Shown here: one piece after another, positions 1 to 7,837 of the stretch
How positions within the stretch are numbered: position 1 is the stretch's first letter
Layout of the letters: every line of letters begins with the position of its first letter
DNA from: Bacillota bacterium
GTDB taxonomy: Bacteria; Bacillota; Clostridia; Peptostreptococcales; Anaerovoracaceae
Assembly: GCA_019420305.1 (NCBI GenBank)
Contig: JAHZHL010000037.1
Span: forward strand, 21,564 to 85,563
DNA length: 64,000 nt
Direction of reading: 5' to 3'
Program-made: the position numbers and the translations under genes
Notes under the pieces: model-generated
What the model saw: the letters and a program-made list of their open reading frames with translations, nothing else
Database searches by the model: none
Told to the model about the DNA's origin: nothing

Positions 1-630
1 GGTTGTTACCGCGCCGATTGCGTTGAAGAAATAGGATTCGATTTTATCCAGGAATCCCTGGTGAGATTCGCCTGTTGTGGTTCCGTTCGTACCGCTTGTG
101 AGAGCAGTGGCCGCAGTAACAGACAGTGCTCCCGACCCTTTCCACTTCACGTAAGCGTTCGGTTTCAATTCGGCAAAAGTTTTCGCGGTTTGAATGTCAA
201 CCACAGTAGAGTCTAAAATCGTCTGCACGTCAAAACTTTCTTCATCATCCACATTGGTCTGTACAGAAATCTTTAAGTCGTTTCCCCTTGTTCCGGAATA
301 CAGAGCCTCCGCAAGAGAATTGCTCGCTTTCGCGCCGCCTGTATTCACCCTGTAGGCATGCAGCAGGGTTGCGTTGCGAAAAATATCACGGATTCCTTTC
401 ATTTTTTCGTGGTTATATGGATACCCAAACAACTCCTGCGCGTTTTTTATTACGTCGTCAAGCGTTACAGAGAAGACTTCCCCTTCTTTTCCCCAGTCCA
501 GTTCCAGTCCCATCGCAACATTTCCTCTCGCTGCTGGTTCCTGCGTTCCTGCTCGCGCCGATACAAAATTGATATAGGTTCCCGGCAGGATTTTATCCTG
601 CATCAGAAAATATCCGCCTCCAAGCGCCAT
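1..630 (-). CDS. Phage tail sheath protein, XkdK-like (partial, N-terminal 210 codons)
   Basis: The frame is open from the ATG at 630 to the window edge, so the C-terminal part is missing. The N terminus starts MALGGGYFLMQDKILPGTYI and continues with ELDWGKEGEVFSVT, FGYPYNHEKMKGIRDIF and GTRGNDLKISVQTNVDD. These match what I know of the PBSX XkdK tail sheath family (Phage_sheath, PF04984). Sheath subunits polymerise round the tail tube and contract on infection, so this places the phage among the myophages. The start abuts the stop of the 70-aa gene upstream. A tail tube gene would be expected just outside the window. Confidence 0.9.
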   Translation of the reverse strand, partial: MALGGGYFLMQDKILPGTYINFVSARAGTQEPAARGNVAMGLELDWGKEGEVFSVTLDDVIKNAQELFGYPYNHEKMKGIRDIFRNATLLHAYRVNTGGAKASNSLAEALYSGTRGNDLKISVQTNVDDEESFDVQTILDSTVVDIQTAKTFAELKPNAYVKWKGSGALSVTAATALTSGTNGTTTGESHQGFLDKIESYFFNAIGAVTT

Positions 631-843
631 TTACTTCACCTTCCTTTTCATAAAATCTGAAATCGCTGCATCCACTTCAGAGAGAGAATACATACCCCCA
701 TCTTCAAGGAGTGCCCCGACCAGATCTCTCCTGTTTCTGTATTTTTTTGCTTCTAAAATCTGTTCTTTTGTAAATTTCATCGCCTCCACCTTGGGATTTT
801 CGATGGCAGCTTTTGTCTTGTTTATGCTTTCGCCGCTATCCAT
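631..843 (-). CDS. Small conserved phage tail-region protein (70 aa)
   Basis: This 70-aa charged protein contains FTKEQILEAKKYRNRRDLVG and a C-terminal FMKRKVK. It lies between the tail terminator-like gene and the sheath gene. A Shine-Dalgarno GGAGG lies 10 nt upstream of the ATG at 843, and the gene overlaps its upstream neighbour by 22 nt. I know similar small proteins beside sheath genes of PBSX-like phages of Firmicutes, but none with a proven function. A tail assembly role is inferred from position only. Confidence 0.75.
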   Translation of the reverse strand: MDSGESINKTKAAIENPKVEAMKFTKEQILEAKKYRNRRDLVGALLEDGGMYSLSEVDAAISDFMKRKVK

Positions 844-1241
844 GTCTTTAACACCTCCATAACTTCTGCTGCCTGCCGCTTTTGTAAAAGCAGGTTATAC
901 TGAACCTGAAAATGCAGCACATTTTCTTCCATTTCGCCTTCCATCTCTTCTCCTCGCTTCCATCCATCCGCTTCGATGTACTCCAACGCCTGATACAGTC
1001 GCATTTGTACATTCATGCACTCGTTTCGCGCTTCCTGAGACGCTGGAAAGTACTGTACAAGGAACAAGTTTTCGAATCGATACATTGTCCCGACCTGGTG
1101 TTCCATTGTTGCGTTTGCGAGGGTAATCAAAAAGCAAGGCTCTGTCAGTCCCTGCTCTACATTCTCAATATAGATTTCATAACCATCGCCAAATTCTTTG
1201 CGGATTGCAGATACGATACCATCTGTCAGCTTATGAATCAT
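822..1241 (-). CDS. Phage tail terminator-like protein (DUF6838 type)
   Basis: The 139-aa protein has the pattern of small tail-completion proteins: KLTDGIVSAIRKEFGDGYEI, EQGLTEPCFLI and a strand-rich C terminus. I associate it with the phage tail terminator family DUF6838 (PF20765). Such proteins cap the tail tube and join tail to head. Its place, between the gp10-like gene and the sheath gene, is where a tail terminator is expected. The ATG at 1241 overlaps the stop of the upstream gene (ATGA), which suggests translational coupling. Confidence 0.7.
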   Translation of the reverse strand: MIHKLTDGIVSAIRKEFGDGYEIYIENVEQGLTEPCFLITLANATMEHQVGTMYRFENLFLVQYFPASQEARNECMNVQMRLYQALEYIEADGWKRGEEMEGEMEENVLHFQVQYNLLLQKRQAAEVMEVLKTWIAAKA

Positions 1242-1720
1242 CCAAACACCTCCCGGAGCTTTGCTTCTAGTCTTTTCTGTAAGAGAGTTGGGGCAATGGA
1301 CCGAATTTCCTGGACAGATGTAGTCAGCATAAGGTGCCCTTTCACCCAGCCTCCGCCCCCTCTTGTTCGATGACCATATTCAACATAGCTTGCATACTCT
1401 ACAGGATTTGTGATGGTGACGTGTATTAAAGAACCCGATCGGATTACACGGACGCCTTTAACGCTTCCCCATCCCCTTCTAAGCGTGCCTCCTGTCTTTC
1501 CAGTCACTTTGTTCCCCTTATGAGCCAATTTACCTTCGCAAACATAAGGTTCTCCGTCATATTTTCCAACCGGTGTCCGCTTAATCACCTTCCGTAGCAG
1601 TCGCGCCGCAAGTTCTTTCGCACATTGTTCAAAAAATTCATCTTTAAAGGATTGATTCATCTGCTCAACTTGTTTTTGCAATTCTCGCAGTTCTTTAAAG
1701 TCACATTTTCCGTTTCTCAT
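1238..1720 (-). CDS. HK97 gp10-like phage protein (XkdI type)
   Basis: The protein of about 160 aa shows the gp10 family pattern: an N-terminal coiled segment, then RLLRKVIKRTPVGKYDG, KTGGTLRRGW and ITNPVEYASYVEYGHRTRGG ahead of a helical C terminus (PF04883). Members act in head-tail joining or tail completion. A GTG at 1729 would extend the frame by 3 residues, but the ATG at 1720 overlaps the upstream TGA (TGATG) and sits behind AAAGGTGGG, so I prefer 1720. The downstream gene overlaps it by 4 nt. Confidence 0.85.
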   Translation of the reverse strand: MRNGKCDFKELRELQKQVEQMNQSFKDEFFEQCAKELAARLLRKVIKRTPVGKYDGEPYVCEGKLAHKGNKVTGKTGGTLRRGWGSVKGVRVIRSGSLIHVTITNPVEYASYVEYGHRTRGGGGWVKGHLMLTTSVQEIRSIAPTLLQKRLEAKLREVFG

Positions 1721-2082
1721 CACGCCCACCTTTCAAACAGCTCCAGCATAATTTCCTGATGCACGGAATAGACCGCCGGCTTACCGGATTGCCGATACGC
1801 CGTCTCGATGCCCTCATGCAGAACAAGAATCTTTGAACCCGCCGGAATAGCCACGTTCTTATCACAAAGAAGCTTGATTCCCTGTGTAAGTCCTGCGACC
1901 TCCTTTTGATCGGTTGCCTGCAACGTTTTGAAAATTATTTTACATGGCTCTTCGCTTACCACCTCAACATCCTCAAATCCGGTTGCGCCGTTTTCCTTCT
2001 TTGTTTTTCTGTGCTCAATCACCGTCATTCTGTCTCTCCATAGAGACTTAACCGCCTGCTCTGCTATCTTCATCGTTACCAT
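1720..2082 (-). CDS. Putative head-closure / head-tail joining protein (XkdH/YqbH-like)
   Basis: The protein of 120 aa is rich in beta strand and contains RDRMTVIEHRKTKKENGATG, CKIIFKTLQA and IPAGSKILVLHEG. It lies between a connector-like and a gp10-like gene, the position taken by XkdH/YqbH-type proteins in PBSX-related phages. A GGAGG lies 5 nt upstream of the ATG at 2082, which itself overlaps the end of the upstream gene by 7 nt. The family link rests on position, size and pattern. Confidence 0.65.
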   Translation of the reverse strand: MVTMKIAEQAVKSLWRDRMTVIEHRKTKKENGATGFEDVEVVSEEPCKIIFKTLQATDQKEVAGLTQGIKLLCDKNVAIPAGSKILVLHEGIETAYRQSGKPAVYSVHQEIMLELFERWA

Positions 2083-2450
2083 CGCAGCCTCCGAAATGCC
2101 ATTAACTCATTATCCTGCAAAGCAAGCGCAGAGAGCAGTTTTTCAAACCTCACTGCGTCAGATTCCCCATCTGAAAAAGTAATCGACACATCTCCCTCTG
2201 AGATGGATTTGACAGCCTGCTCATAGCAGAACCCGTCCAGTTGTCCCGCATTCTTTTTCAACAGCAAAAACAGCCGGCACACCTCATCGACTATACGCGG
2301 AATCAGCTCGATAGGAATTTCTTTTAAATTGCAGAAATTCTGCACATAAGCCTGAACTCTCTCCAGTTCGCTTTCAATCAAAGCTTTGTCCATACTGGAA
2401 AGATCTATATATCCGAGCGCTGCCAGCCGTTCATAAATTCTCTCAATCAT
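2076..2450 (-). CDS. Phage head-tail connector-like protein (gp6/YqbG-like)
   Basis: This mostly helical 124-aa protein begins MIERIYERLAALGYIDLSSM and contains NFCNLKEIPIELIPRIVDEV, the pattern of gp6-type head-tail connectors (Phage_connect family). Connectors form a ring below the portal after packaging. The start overlaps the stop of the 55-aa gene upstream (AATGA) and sits behind GGAGGTG. Confidence 0.75.
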   Translation of the reverse strand: MIERIYERLAALGYIDLSSMDKALIESELERVQAYVQNFCNLKEIPIELIPRIVDEVCRLFLLLKKNAGQLDGFCYEQAVKSISEGDVSITFSDGESDAVRFEKLLSALALQDNELMAFRRLRW

Positions 2451-2614
2451 TCCACACCTCCGTTTGCAATCTGCGCATGTGTTTTTGTTCCGAGCTGTGC
2501 GTGTGTATAGTCTTTGAGATAGCGGTGTGTGACGATTGTTACGCTAATCAAAACAGGTTCCTTTGTGTTAACCGGATTCTTGCTTAACGCCACTTTTATG
2601 ATTGGAATTGTCAT
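2447..2614 (-). CDS. Small phage protein (55 aa)
   Basis: This frame runs from an ATG at 2614 that overlaps the upstream stop (ATGA) to a TGA overlapping the next start. It begins MTIPIIKVALSKNPVNTKEP and ends AQIANGGVE. It fills a 160-base gap in an otherwise gapless operon, with overlaps at both ends, which is good evidence that it is translated. I do not recognise the family; short proteins of this look with a VSVTIVTHRYLKDYTH-like core sit among connector genes of related phages. Confidence 0.65.
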   Translation of the reverse strand: MTIPIIKVALSKNPVNTKEPVLISVTIVTHRYLKDYTHAQLGTKTHAQIANGGVE

Positions 2615-2892
2615 CCGATCACCCGCATTTCTTCTTTGTGTTTGATAATTTCATCCGCAACAGAAATGGTTATTTCAAGTTCGTATAGCCCGCTTTTTTT
2701 CTGCGGCGCTAACTTTGCATCCACATAGCATCCGCCTTCTTCATGGATTACCTCGCAAGTCCCAGAAGCCTCCTCCTGGTTATCATAAAGAAGCTGGAAA
2801 GATGCCTCTTTGATCGCAATATAATCGCACTCTCGATCCGATTCTACCTTATATCGAACATGCCGATCTTCTCCCAGAATAAATGTAATCAT
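2611..2892 (-). CDS. Hypothetical phage head-operon protein (93 aa)
   Basis: The protein starts MITFILGEDRHVRYKVESDR and looks like a single all-beta domain (SGLYELEITISVADEI), resembling the small Ig-like or decoration-like fold suggested for its neighbours. Its start lies inside the end of the upstream gene (44-nt overlap) behind AAGGAGGGATGCCGCG. No function is recognised. Confidence 0.65.
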   Translation of the reverse strand: MITFILGEDRHVRYKVESDRECDYIAIKEASFQLLYDNQEEASGTCEVIHEEGGCYVDAKLAPQKKSGLYELEITISVADEIIKHKEEMRVIG

Positions 2893-3184
2893 CGCGGCAT
2901 CCCTCCTTCCTTGGATATACCAGAGTGAACACCAGTTTCCTGTTCGAACGGATAAACCGGTAAGGCTCCTGTTTCAGGCATTGAATTGTCACACTGCCGG
3001 CTTCAACCGTATAAAGAAGCTCTGCAATGTGAGCCTGATCGCCTGCGTGGTTCTCTGCAAAAATCTCAACGACATACTCGCCATCTCGGTCAAGTGGTAC
3101 TTCAACCGCATATTCACCAGAGGACGTTTCGTATAAAGTAACCTCTATACCATCTACCGTCCCCCATACCCTTCGAATGCTCAT
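2849..3184 (-). CDS. Hypothetical beta-rich phage protein with an Ig-like segment (111 aa)
   Basis: The protein begins MSIRRVWGTVDGIEVTLYET and includes YVVEIFAENHAGDQAHIAEL, a pattern like Ig-type repeats that treat natural adjuncts of extracellular or structural proteins. It follows the Ig-like protein gene with a 4-nt overlap. The last 15 or so residues overlap the next gene in another frame, a longer overlap than usual here; a small sequence error near 2,850-2,890 is possible. Confidence 0.6.
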   Translation of the reverse strand: MSIRRVWGTVDGIEVTLYETSSGEYAVEVPLDRDGEYVVEIFAENHAGDQAHIAELLYTVEAGSVTIQCLKQEPYRFIRSNRKLVFTLVYPRKEGCRDDYIYSGRRSACSI

Positions 3185-4089
3185 CCTTCCGTTACCGTAA
3201 CCGAAATCACATACGTCTTTCCGCAGTCTACCGGATTCGGAACAATCGAAATGTTTGAAATGGTTGGCGCGTTAGTATTTAACGTAACCGTTCTAGTGAC
3301 TGTTGTGGATTTTCCTGCACTGTCGGTTGATACCACCGTAATCGTATTCTCGCCCTCTGAAAGCGTCAATACCTTCGAGAAGGAACCATTCTCTTGAACC
3401 TCTACCGCTTCCGCCGCACCGTTATTAAGTTTCACGGTTACGGTACATGGACTGCTCGTCGTATCGTTTGTCGTACCTGATACCGTGCAGCTTTCCTGAT
3501 TTGTTACCAGATTTTCGGCTGGGCTTGAAATCGATAATGTTGGCGGTACCGTATCAATCTTAAATGTAACAGCCTTCTGTGTTGCTGCGTTTCCATCATT
3601 GTCAGACGCGTCAAACTTAATTGTATGACTTCCATCGTCTAAAGCGCTTTCTGGCGTATAAGAACAGTTATACCCATTCGAAGTCGGCGTTTTTGTAATG
3701 CCGCTTGTGATTGCCGCACCATCATCAATCTGCAGTTTGATCGTATCCGCATCGACTCCGGAATCATCATCTGTCACCGTCCAGGTAATCGCCGGCTTAT
3801 TGTTAATCAACATCGCGTCATCCGTTGGTGCTGTTATGGTGATTACCGGGGCCACTTTTTCCTTTACAACCAGCCGCAAGGACTGTCCTAATGTTTCGTG
3901 AGTATCGTCAACTGTAGCGATATTGCCAGCGTCATCCGTTGCCTTAATTGTTACAGGATAGTAACCGCCGGTCTCATTAAACGAAGAGGACGCCGGTGCA
4001 GTCAGCGTCCCCTCGTACTTTCCGGAATCACTCAGAGCAAGCGTAACGGTCTGGCCGTTCACAATAGCCTGTACTGTTTTTATTGCCAT
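3181..4089 (-). CDS. Phage structural protein with tandem bacterial Ig-like domains (302 aa)
   Basis: Three to four Ig-like repeats can be read: YYPVTIKATDDAGNIATVDD (about residues 40-65), APVITITAPTDDAM (about 80-180), PPTLSISSPAENLV (about 190-270) and a C-terminal strand set starting APTISNISIVPNP. The protein is Thr/Ser/Asp rich and has no signal peptide, so export through a cell pathway is unlikely. It lies directly downstream of the major capsid gene (14-nt gap), where decoration proteins are commonly coded. Capsid-displayed Ig-like domains are known in tailed phages and may bind glycans. A decoration role is inferred from position and fold. Confidence 0.75.
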   Translation of the reverse strand: MAIKTVQAIVNGQTVTLALSDSGKYEGTLTAPASSSFNETGGYYPVTIKATDDAGNIATVDDTHETLGQSLRLVVKEKVAPVITITAPTDDAMLINNKPAITWTVTDDDSGVDADTIKLQIDDGAAITSGITKTPTSNGYNCSYTPESALDDGSHTIKFDASDNDGNAATQKAVTFKIDTVPPTLSISSPAENLVTNQESCTVSGTTNDTTSSPCTVTVKLNNGAAEAVEVQENGSFSKVLTLSEGENTITVVSTDSAGKSTTVTRTVTLNTNAPTISNISIVPNPVDCGKTYVISVTVTEG

Positions 4090-4103
4090 CCGTATTCACA
4101 TCC

Positions 4104-5108
4104 TTATCCTAATTTATGCTTAAATGCGACAATCCGAATTTGCTTCGGTTCATAGACCGGTTTCCAATTCACCGGATCTGCAATCTCCAGCCTGGATGGG
4201 CCTTCGGTCTTCGCTACGTTCGCGTTCTGCCACGCGACGCCGCGCGGATGCAGAATCATAGTCTTACGATTAATCAGATAGTCAACACCGGATCCCTTCC
4301 GTTTTGCACGATCGGTTTCCGTTGGCACAAAGCCTGCCGGATTTCCATTTCCGAGAGCGATTGCGCCGTTTCCAAACAGATAGGTTGTGTAAACGCCATT
4401 CTCTGCCGGACATCCATCATCGACAATCACCCGTTTTCCCTGGTAGGTTCCAAAAGCAACGTCATTGGAGGGCTGTACGGTCTCAATCAGATTTTGCTTT
4501 TTCAGATAAGCTTCCGTAGCACTGTGCATACAGATTCCGGTCAGCTGTGCCTTTGCGTCGCCAAGCTTCTGTTCTGCATCGATAAAGGCATTGCCGCTCC
4601 AGTTTGCCGCATTTCCGGACTTTCCAGAGATATCGTGTAAGTTTGATTCCAGACGGGTTTCTGCTGCAGGCTCCCCTTCTTCACCTGCTGGAATCGTACC
4701 AAACACGCCATTCAGCAGTGCAACCAGTTCTTTCTGCATATCTCTGGACCAAAACTGTGCTACCAGAGTCGCAATCGCTGCCATCGGGTCAGAACCGGCC
4801 AGAGCCGCGGAAAGGTCCGTCGCGCTCCACATTTTTGCTCTGCGGATAATCGCCGCCACGTCTTTGTTTGAGGCGATCTTGTTATCTTCCAGATCAGTCC
4901 CTTCGATGACCTGCTCAGATTCTCCAGTCAGGTCCTCAAAGAACGGCATATTGACGGTCGGCGCCGCCTGAGACGCCAGCGCGTCAAACTCACTGTTATT
5001 TTCAATAATCCCGCTCTGTACCAGGGCGGAAAGTTCCATTGTCCGGTTAATCACATATGGATTAAATAATTCCGGTACAATCACATCCTGTAGGGTTGTT
5101 CCTGCCAT
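4104..5108 (-). CDS. Major capsid protein (Gp13-like coat protein)
   Basis: The N terminus (MAGTTLQDVIVPELFNPYVI) and the blocks ELSALVQSGIIENNSEFDAL, TVNMPFFEDLTG and IIRRAKMWSATDLSAALAGS match the coat protein family of PBSX-like and related phages (Gp13-like major capsid, PF20036). The length of about 334 aa fits. I chose the ATG at 5108 because AAAGGA lies 9 nt upstream; the in-frame ATG at 5114 would have a spacing of only 3. It follows the scaffold gene directly. Confidence 0.9.
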   Translation of the reverse strand: MAGTTLQDVIVPELFNPYVINRTMELSALVQSGIIENNSEFDALASQAAPTVNMPFFEDLTGESEQVIEGTDLEDNKIASNKDVAAIIRRAKMWSATDLSAALAGSDPMAAIATLVAQFWSRDMQKELVALLNGVFGTIPAGEEGEPAAETRLESNLHDISGKSGNAANWSGNAFIDAEQKLGDAKAQLTGICMHSATEAYLKKQNLIETVQPSNDVAFGTYQGKRVIVDDGCPAENGVYTTYLFGNGAIALGNGNPAGFVPTETDRAKRKGSGVDYLINRKTMILHPRGVAWQNANVAKTEGPSRLEIADPVNWKPVYEPKQIRIVAFKHKLG

Positions 5109-5125
5109 ATTCATTCATCCTTTCT

Positions 5126-5728
5126 TTAAATCTTAACTCCCGCAGCGGTAGCAAGTTCTCTCGCCCGCGCAGGGTCTTCTTTAAAAATGCGTCCTTGTTC
5201 CGTCAGGTTAAAGGTCTCCTTCGCCCACGGGTTGGATGCGCTTGGCTTTCCTCCCGCCTTCGGATTATATCCCTCACTCTGCTCGGTTTTAAAAAGGTGC
5301 GGAGAGGATTCTTTTAACGGTTTCAGCAAATCTTCCACCCCGACCGGCTTTCCTTCTTTGTCAAAGGTAAACTTGTCCAGACCGCCCTGCTTATAGATCA
5401 CATAATCTGCATCTGTTACGCCGGCGCCTTTCAGGGTATCCTTTAAGAGATACTCTTTCCGGGTGTTCTCTGCATCTGCTTTCAGGATCTTGATCTCCGA
5501 TTCGTAGTCTTTAATTTTCTTTTGCAGTTCTTCGTTATCTGCTCCGGACTTCTTTAAATCTTCAATCGTGCTGTTTGCGGTTTTTAATTCCGCTACCTTG
5601 CCGTTATATTGCTCCTTAGGGATAAAGTGCTTCGGAAGTTCTGTGTTAATCTGCTTGATTACACCTTCCACATCCAGCACACCCTCTTCAATTTTCGCAT
5701 TTTCCAAAATTTGTTTTATAAAATCCAT
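5126..5728 (-). CDS. Phage scaffolding protein (GP20 family)
   Basis: The 200-aa acidic, helical protein has a central coiled coil (about residues 45-95: VAELKTANSTIEDLKKSG, DNEELQKKIKDYESEIKILK), the conserved middle ITDADYVIYKQ-like block (VTDADYVIYKQGGLD) and a C-terminal segment with GKPSASNPWAKETFNLTEQG. This is the layout of Phage_GP20 scaffolds (PF06810), which guide procapsid assembly and then leave. It precedes the capsid gene, as usual. The ATG at 5728 follows a strong AGGAGG. Confidence 0.9.
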   Translation of the reverse strand: MDFIKQILENAKIEEGVLDVEGVIKQINTELPKHFIPKEQYNGKVAELKTANSTIEDLKKSGADNEELQKKIKDYESEIKILKADAENTRKEYLLKDTLKGAGVTDADYVIYKQGGLDKFTFDKEGKPVGVEDLLKPLKESSPHLFKTEQSEGYNPKAGGKPSASNPWAKETFNLTEQGRIFKEDPARARELATAAGVKI

Positions 5729-5819
5729 CTATTTGTACCTCCTATAGGTTTTTATACATGCCCTCCATGTAATGAGGGGATCGGGTTATACCTCCCGACA
5801 CGGTAAAATACTGTTTTTT

Positions 5820-6350
5820 TTATTTTGCTTTCGCTTCCAGGGTCATCCCGTCAAAGTCAAAAGCAATCTTCTTTCCTGTATCCGTTTCAATCGCAAAAGC
5901 AGTGTCATTGCTTTCAATCCGGAACAGACATTGTGGGTCATAAGGAATATCCTTTTTGGTAACAATTCCATTCTTGCGGAATGTCATGGTAGATGCTCCC
6001 GATTCGTTTAAGGTCACCGGAAAATACCATCCTTCCTGTTCCTCTGGAACCGTCGAGTTGAACTCTGTAAACCCTGTCACATAATGGGCGCTCCCTGTCA
6101 CGTGCGCGACATTGCCGTCCATCAGAATTTCCATTCCGGTAACAAAATCCTTCAGCTTCTTTCCAAGGAAGTCAGTTGCCTCCTCTGGAACGGCTACAGG
6201 AATCGCATTTTCTGCCGTCGTGCCGCCCATCGTTTTCAATGCATAGAGCCGCATATAATACTCCTTGCCATTGATCGGTTCAGGCAGCTCTTCCGGTTTC
6301 CCTAGTGCCAGTGCGCGCCAGAAAATCGCTTCTCTTGTGTATGCTTCCAT
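5820..6350 (-). CDS. Putative phage head fibre/spike-like structural protein (176 aa)
   Basis: The N terminus (MEAYTREAIFWRALALGKPE, LPEPINGKEYYMRLYAL) resembles head-fibre proteins, in which a short capsid-binding N-terminal part is followed by a beta-rich fibre. The rest is strand-rich (HVTGSAHYVTGFTEFNST, GASTMTFRKNG). It is the first gene downstream of the antirepressor unit and is separated from the scaffold gene by a 91-base leader with two small hairpins. The fibre call is tentative. Confidence 0.55.
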   Translation of the reverse strand: MEAYTREAIFWRALALGKPEELPEPINGKEYYMRLYALKTMGGTTAENAIPVAVPEEATDFLGKKLKDFVTGMEILMDGNVAHVTGSAHYVTGFTEFNSTVPEEQEGWYFPVTLNESGASTMTFRKNGIVTKKDIPYDPQCLFRIESNDTAFAIETDTGKKIAFDFDGMTLEAKAK

Positions 6351-6379
6351 GTTTCACCTTCCTTTCTGTTTTTTTGTAT

Positions 6380-6410
6380 AACAAAAGACAGCCTCTTTGG
6401 GCTGCCTTTA
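6380..6410 (-). terminator. Probable rho-independent terminator after the antirepressor unit
   Basis: A 7-bp stem (GGCAGCC with GGCTGTC, one mismatch) and a 6-base loop are followed on the minus strand by TTTTGTT. It lies between the DUF6809-like gene and the fibre-like gene and would end transcripts of the antirepressor unit before the remaining head genes. Confidence 0.6.
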
Positions 6411-6428
6411 TGTAGCCTTATTAAACTT

Positions 6429-6698
6429 TTATCGTACCCCCCCCCCCCGATTGCTTAGACCAAGCATCGTGAGACAGTATTCATAACCTCTAAGGAAACC
6501 CTGTCGTTCATGTTCTACTTCCGAAGTTCCTATGAGGTCTTCTAATTCATAAAATAACTTCTTTTCTCTATGCCTCAATGGTTCCAATTTTTCATAATAA
6601 GCTCTGTGCGCTTCCTTAATGCCTTCACTTTCCGGGAGTTTGCCATAATCATCGTTATAATAGTACCGCTCCAATGCCTGCTGTAATGCCTGATTCAC
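6429..6698 (-). CDS. Phage protein, DUF6809-like (89 aa), with a G12 tract at its 3' end
   Basis: The helical protein has LEDLIGTSEVEHERQGFLRG followed by YEYCLTML, a pattern I associate with DUF6809 proteins of Clostridia phages; the function is unknown. It directly follows the antirepressor gene with no gap, so it belongs to the same transcript. The last codons read RGGGVR and are coded by twelve G in a row. Loss or gain of one base would change only the C-terminal tail. Confidence 0.7.
   Translation of the reverse strand: MNQALQQALERYYYNDDYGKLPESEGIKEAHRAYYEKLEPLRHREKKLFYELEDLIGTSEVEHERQGFLRGYEYCLTMLGLSNRGGGVR
6437..6448. repeat. Homopolymer of 12 C (G12 on the coding strand)
   Basis: A run of twelve C lies over the last codons of the 89-aa gene. 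Runs of this length slip during replication and are also prone to sequencing error. Confidence 0.9.
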
Positions 6699-7502
6699 TT
6701 ACGCCACCCCCTTATTACAAACGACATGATAGCATTTTTTCTGTCCATCGCTCTGAACATATTCTATCTCATCAGGGTAATGGTTATCTATAATCCACTG
6801 ACGCACCATACCGATAACTTGCGGCGCGTATTTTCGGACTGTTCCCTGCCATTTACCTTTTGATTCCCAAGTCTCAGTATAAAGGCTCGGTGGTATATTT
6901 AATTTACGAATAATCTCGTTAACTGGCTTGTCTGCAGGTTTTCCTGAACTCTGATAATACAGCCCCACTTTTCTTGCTATATGTACTGTATCAAAATACT
7001 GCTTGTCCGCTTCGATCATCAATGGAAGTTCCACACCGGCTTTTTCATATAAGGTCTTTGCTGTAAGAAGCTGAACCTGACTATTACATCCTGCCGCCTT
7101 CAACATTGGTGTAAGAATCTTTACCGCATTATTCACAGAGGCAAGTCGTTCATTCTGTATCTTAGTTTTTGGCATTTCGTAAGAGCCTGTCTTGCGAATT
7201 GAGGGAAGAACTTCCGATGTTACCCAGCGTTTGAATTGTTTTGCCTGTGGAAGTTTGCTACTCAGGATTAAGCTATATAATCCGGATTCGTTGATTATGG
7301 TCATCTCTCTCGCTTGACCTGAGGTGGTAATTTGCCACCCTAGCTTATCATCACTGTCAACATGGCTTTTGAGAGCATTTACTGTATCTTTATATCCCAA
7401 TATTACAGCAACATCTTTCCCAACAAACCACGGCTCCCCGTTCTGCTCTACAACTCTTACTTCTCCGAGCTCTGTGTTTTTAAAAACCTGTAAGTTTTCC
7501 AT
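6699..7502 (-). CDS. ant: BRO-N family phage antirepressor
   Basis: Residues 1-110 form a Bro-N domain: VFKNTELGEVRVVEQNGEPW, FVGKDVAVILGYKDTVNAL, INESGLYSLILSSKLPQAK and FKRWVTSEVLPSIRKTGSY are the hallmark blocks (PF02498). The C-terminal half (about 120-267) is a separate domain with an unassigned fold. Such proteins bind and inactivate phage repressors to trigger induction. Its gene lies downstream of a ribbon-helix-helix gene and divergent from an XRE gene, inside the head operon, which points to a secondary immunity unit. Its start overlaps the upstream stop by one base (TAATG). Confidence 0.88.
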   Translation of the reverse strand: MENLQVFKNTELGEVRVVEQNGEPWFVGKDVAVILGYKDTVNALKSHVDSDDKLGWQITTSGQAREMTIINESGLYSLILSSKLPQAKQFKRWVTSEVLPSIRKTGSYEMPKTKIQNERLASVNNAVKILTPMLKAAGCNSQVQLLTAKTLYEKAGVELPLMIEADKQYFDTVHIARKVGLYYQSSGKPADKPVNEIIRKLNIPPSLYTETWESKGKWQGTVRKYAPQVIGMVRQWIIDNHYPDEIEYVQSDGQKKCYHVVCNKGVA

Positions 7503-7717
7503 TAAAGCTGTTCTCCTTTCTTCGCCATTGCTTTTGCGAATCGAACCCCTTTTATAAAGCCATAATCAAAGGAGCATGCTACTGCTTCAAAAGGTTCATC
7601 TATAGTCATTTTTACCAATTCAATCCATTCTGAACAACGCATGCTATACCTTTCCCTTTTGCCCCTATATTTCTGAGTTACTTCGTTTATTGCGTTCTCC
7701 ATTTGTTTACTTTTCAT
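7502..7717 (-). CDS. Small phage protein between the RHH and antirepressor genes (71 aa)
   Basis: The charged protein contains QKYRGKRERYSMRCSEWIEL and EAVACSFDYGFIKGVRFAKA. The family looks common next to antirepressors in Clostridia phages, but no function is known to me. The ATG at 7717 lies 8 nt after AGGAG; a TTG at 7723 would have too short a spacing. Its stop overlaps the antirepressor start. Confidence 0.7.
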   Translation of the reverse strand: MKSKQMENAINEVTQKYRGKRERYSMRCSEWIELVKMTIDEPFEAVACSFDYGFIKGVRFAKAMAKKGEQL

Positions 7718-7803
7718 AATCAAAAACTCCTTTCACTTTTTTACTTGAAAGAAGTCTAAATCTGTTCTATAATCAATACAGAAAGAGATTTCTTTCATAT
7801 TGT

Positions 7804-7837
7804 GAGTAACCTGTTCACTTGGTCGGTGTGGTTACTC
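7804..7837. other. Hairpin between the RHH gene and the next gene
   Basis: An 8-bp perfect stem (GAGTAACC with GGTTACTC) is followed on the plus strand by eight T. The stem overlaps the stop codon of the RHH gene. On the minus strand, where the genes run, there is no T run, so it may act as an RNA structure that lowers read-through rather than as a full terminator. Confidence 0.5.

Noticed and set aside
912..1373. Plus-strand frame of 153 codons opposite the tail terminator and gp10-like genes
   Set aside because: It is the complement of two well-supported overlapping genes and has no ribosome binding site or family pattern.
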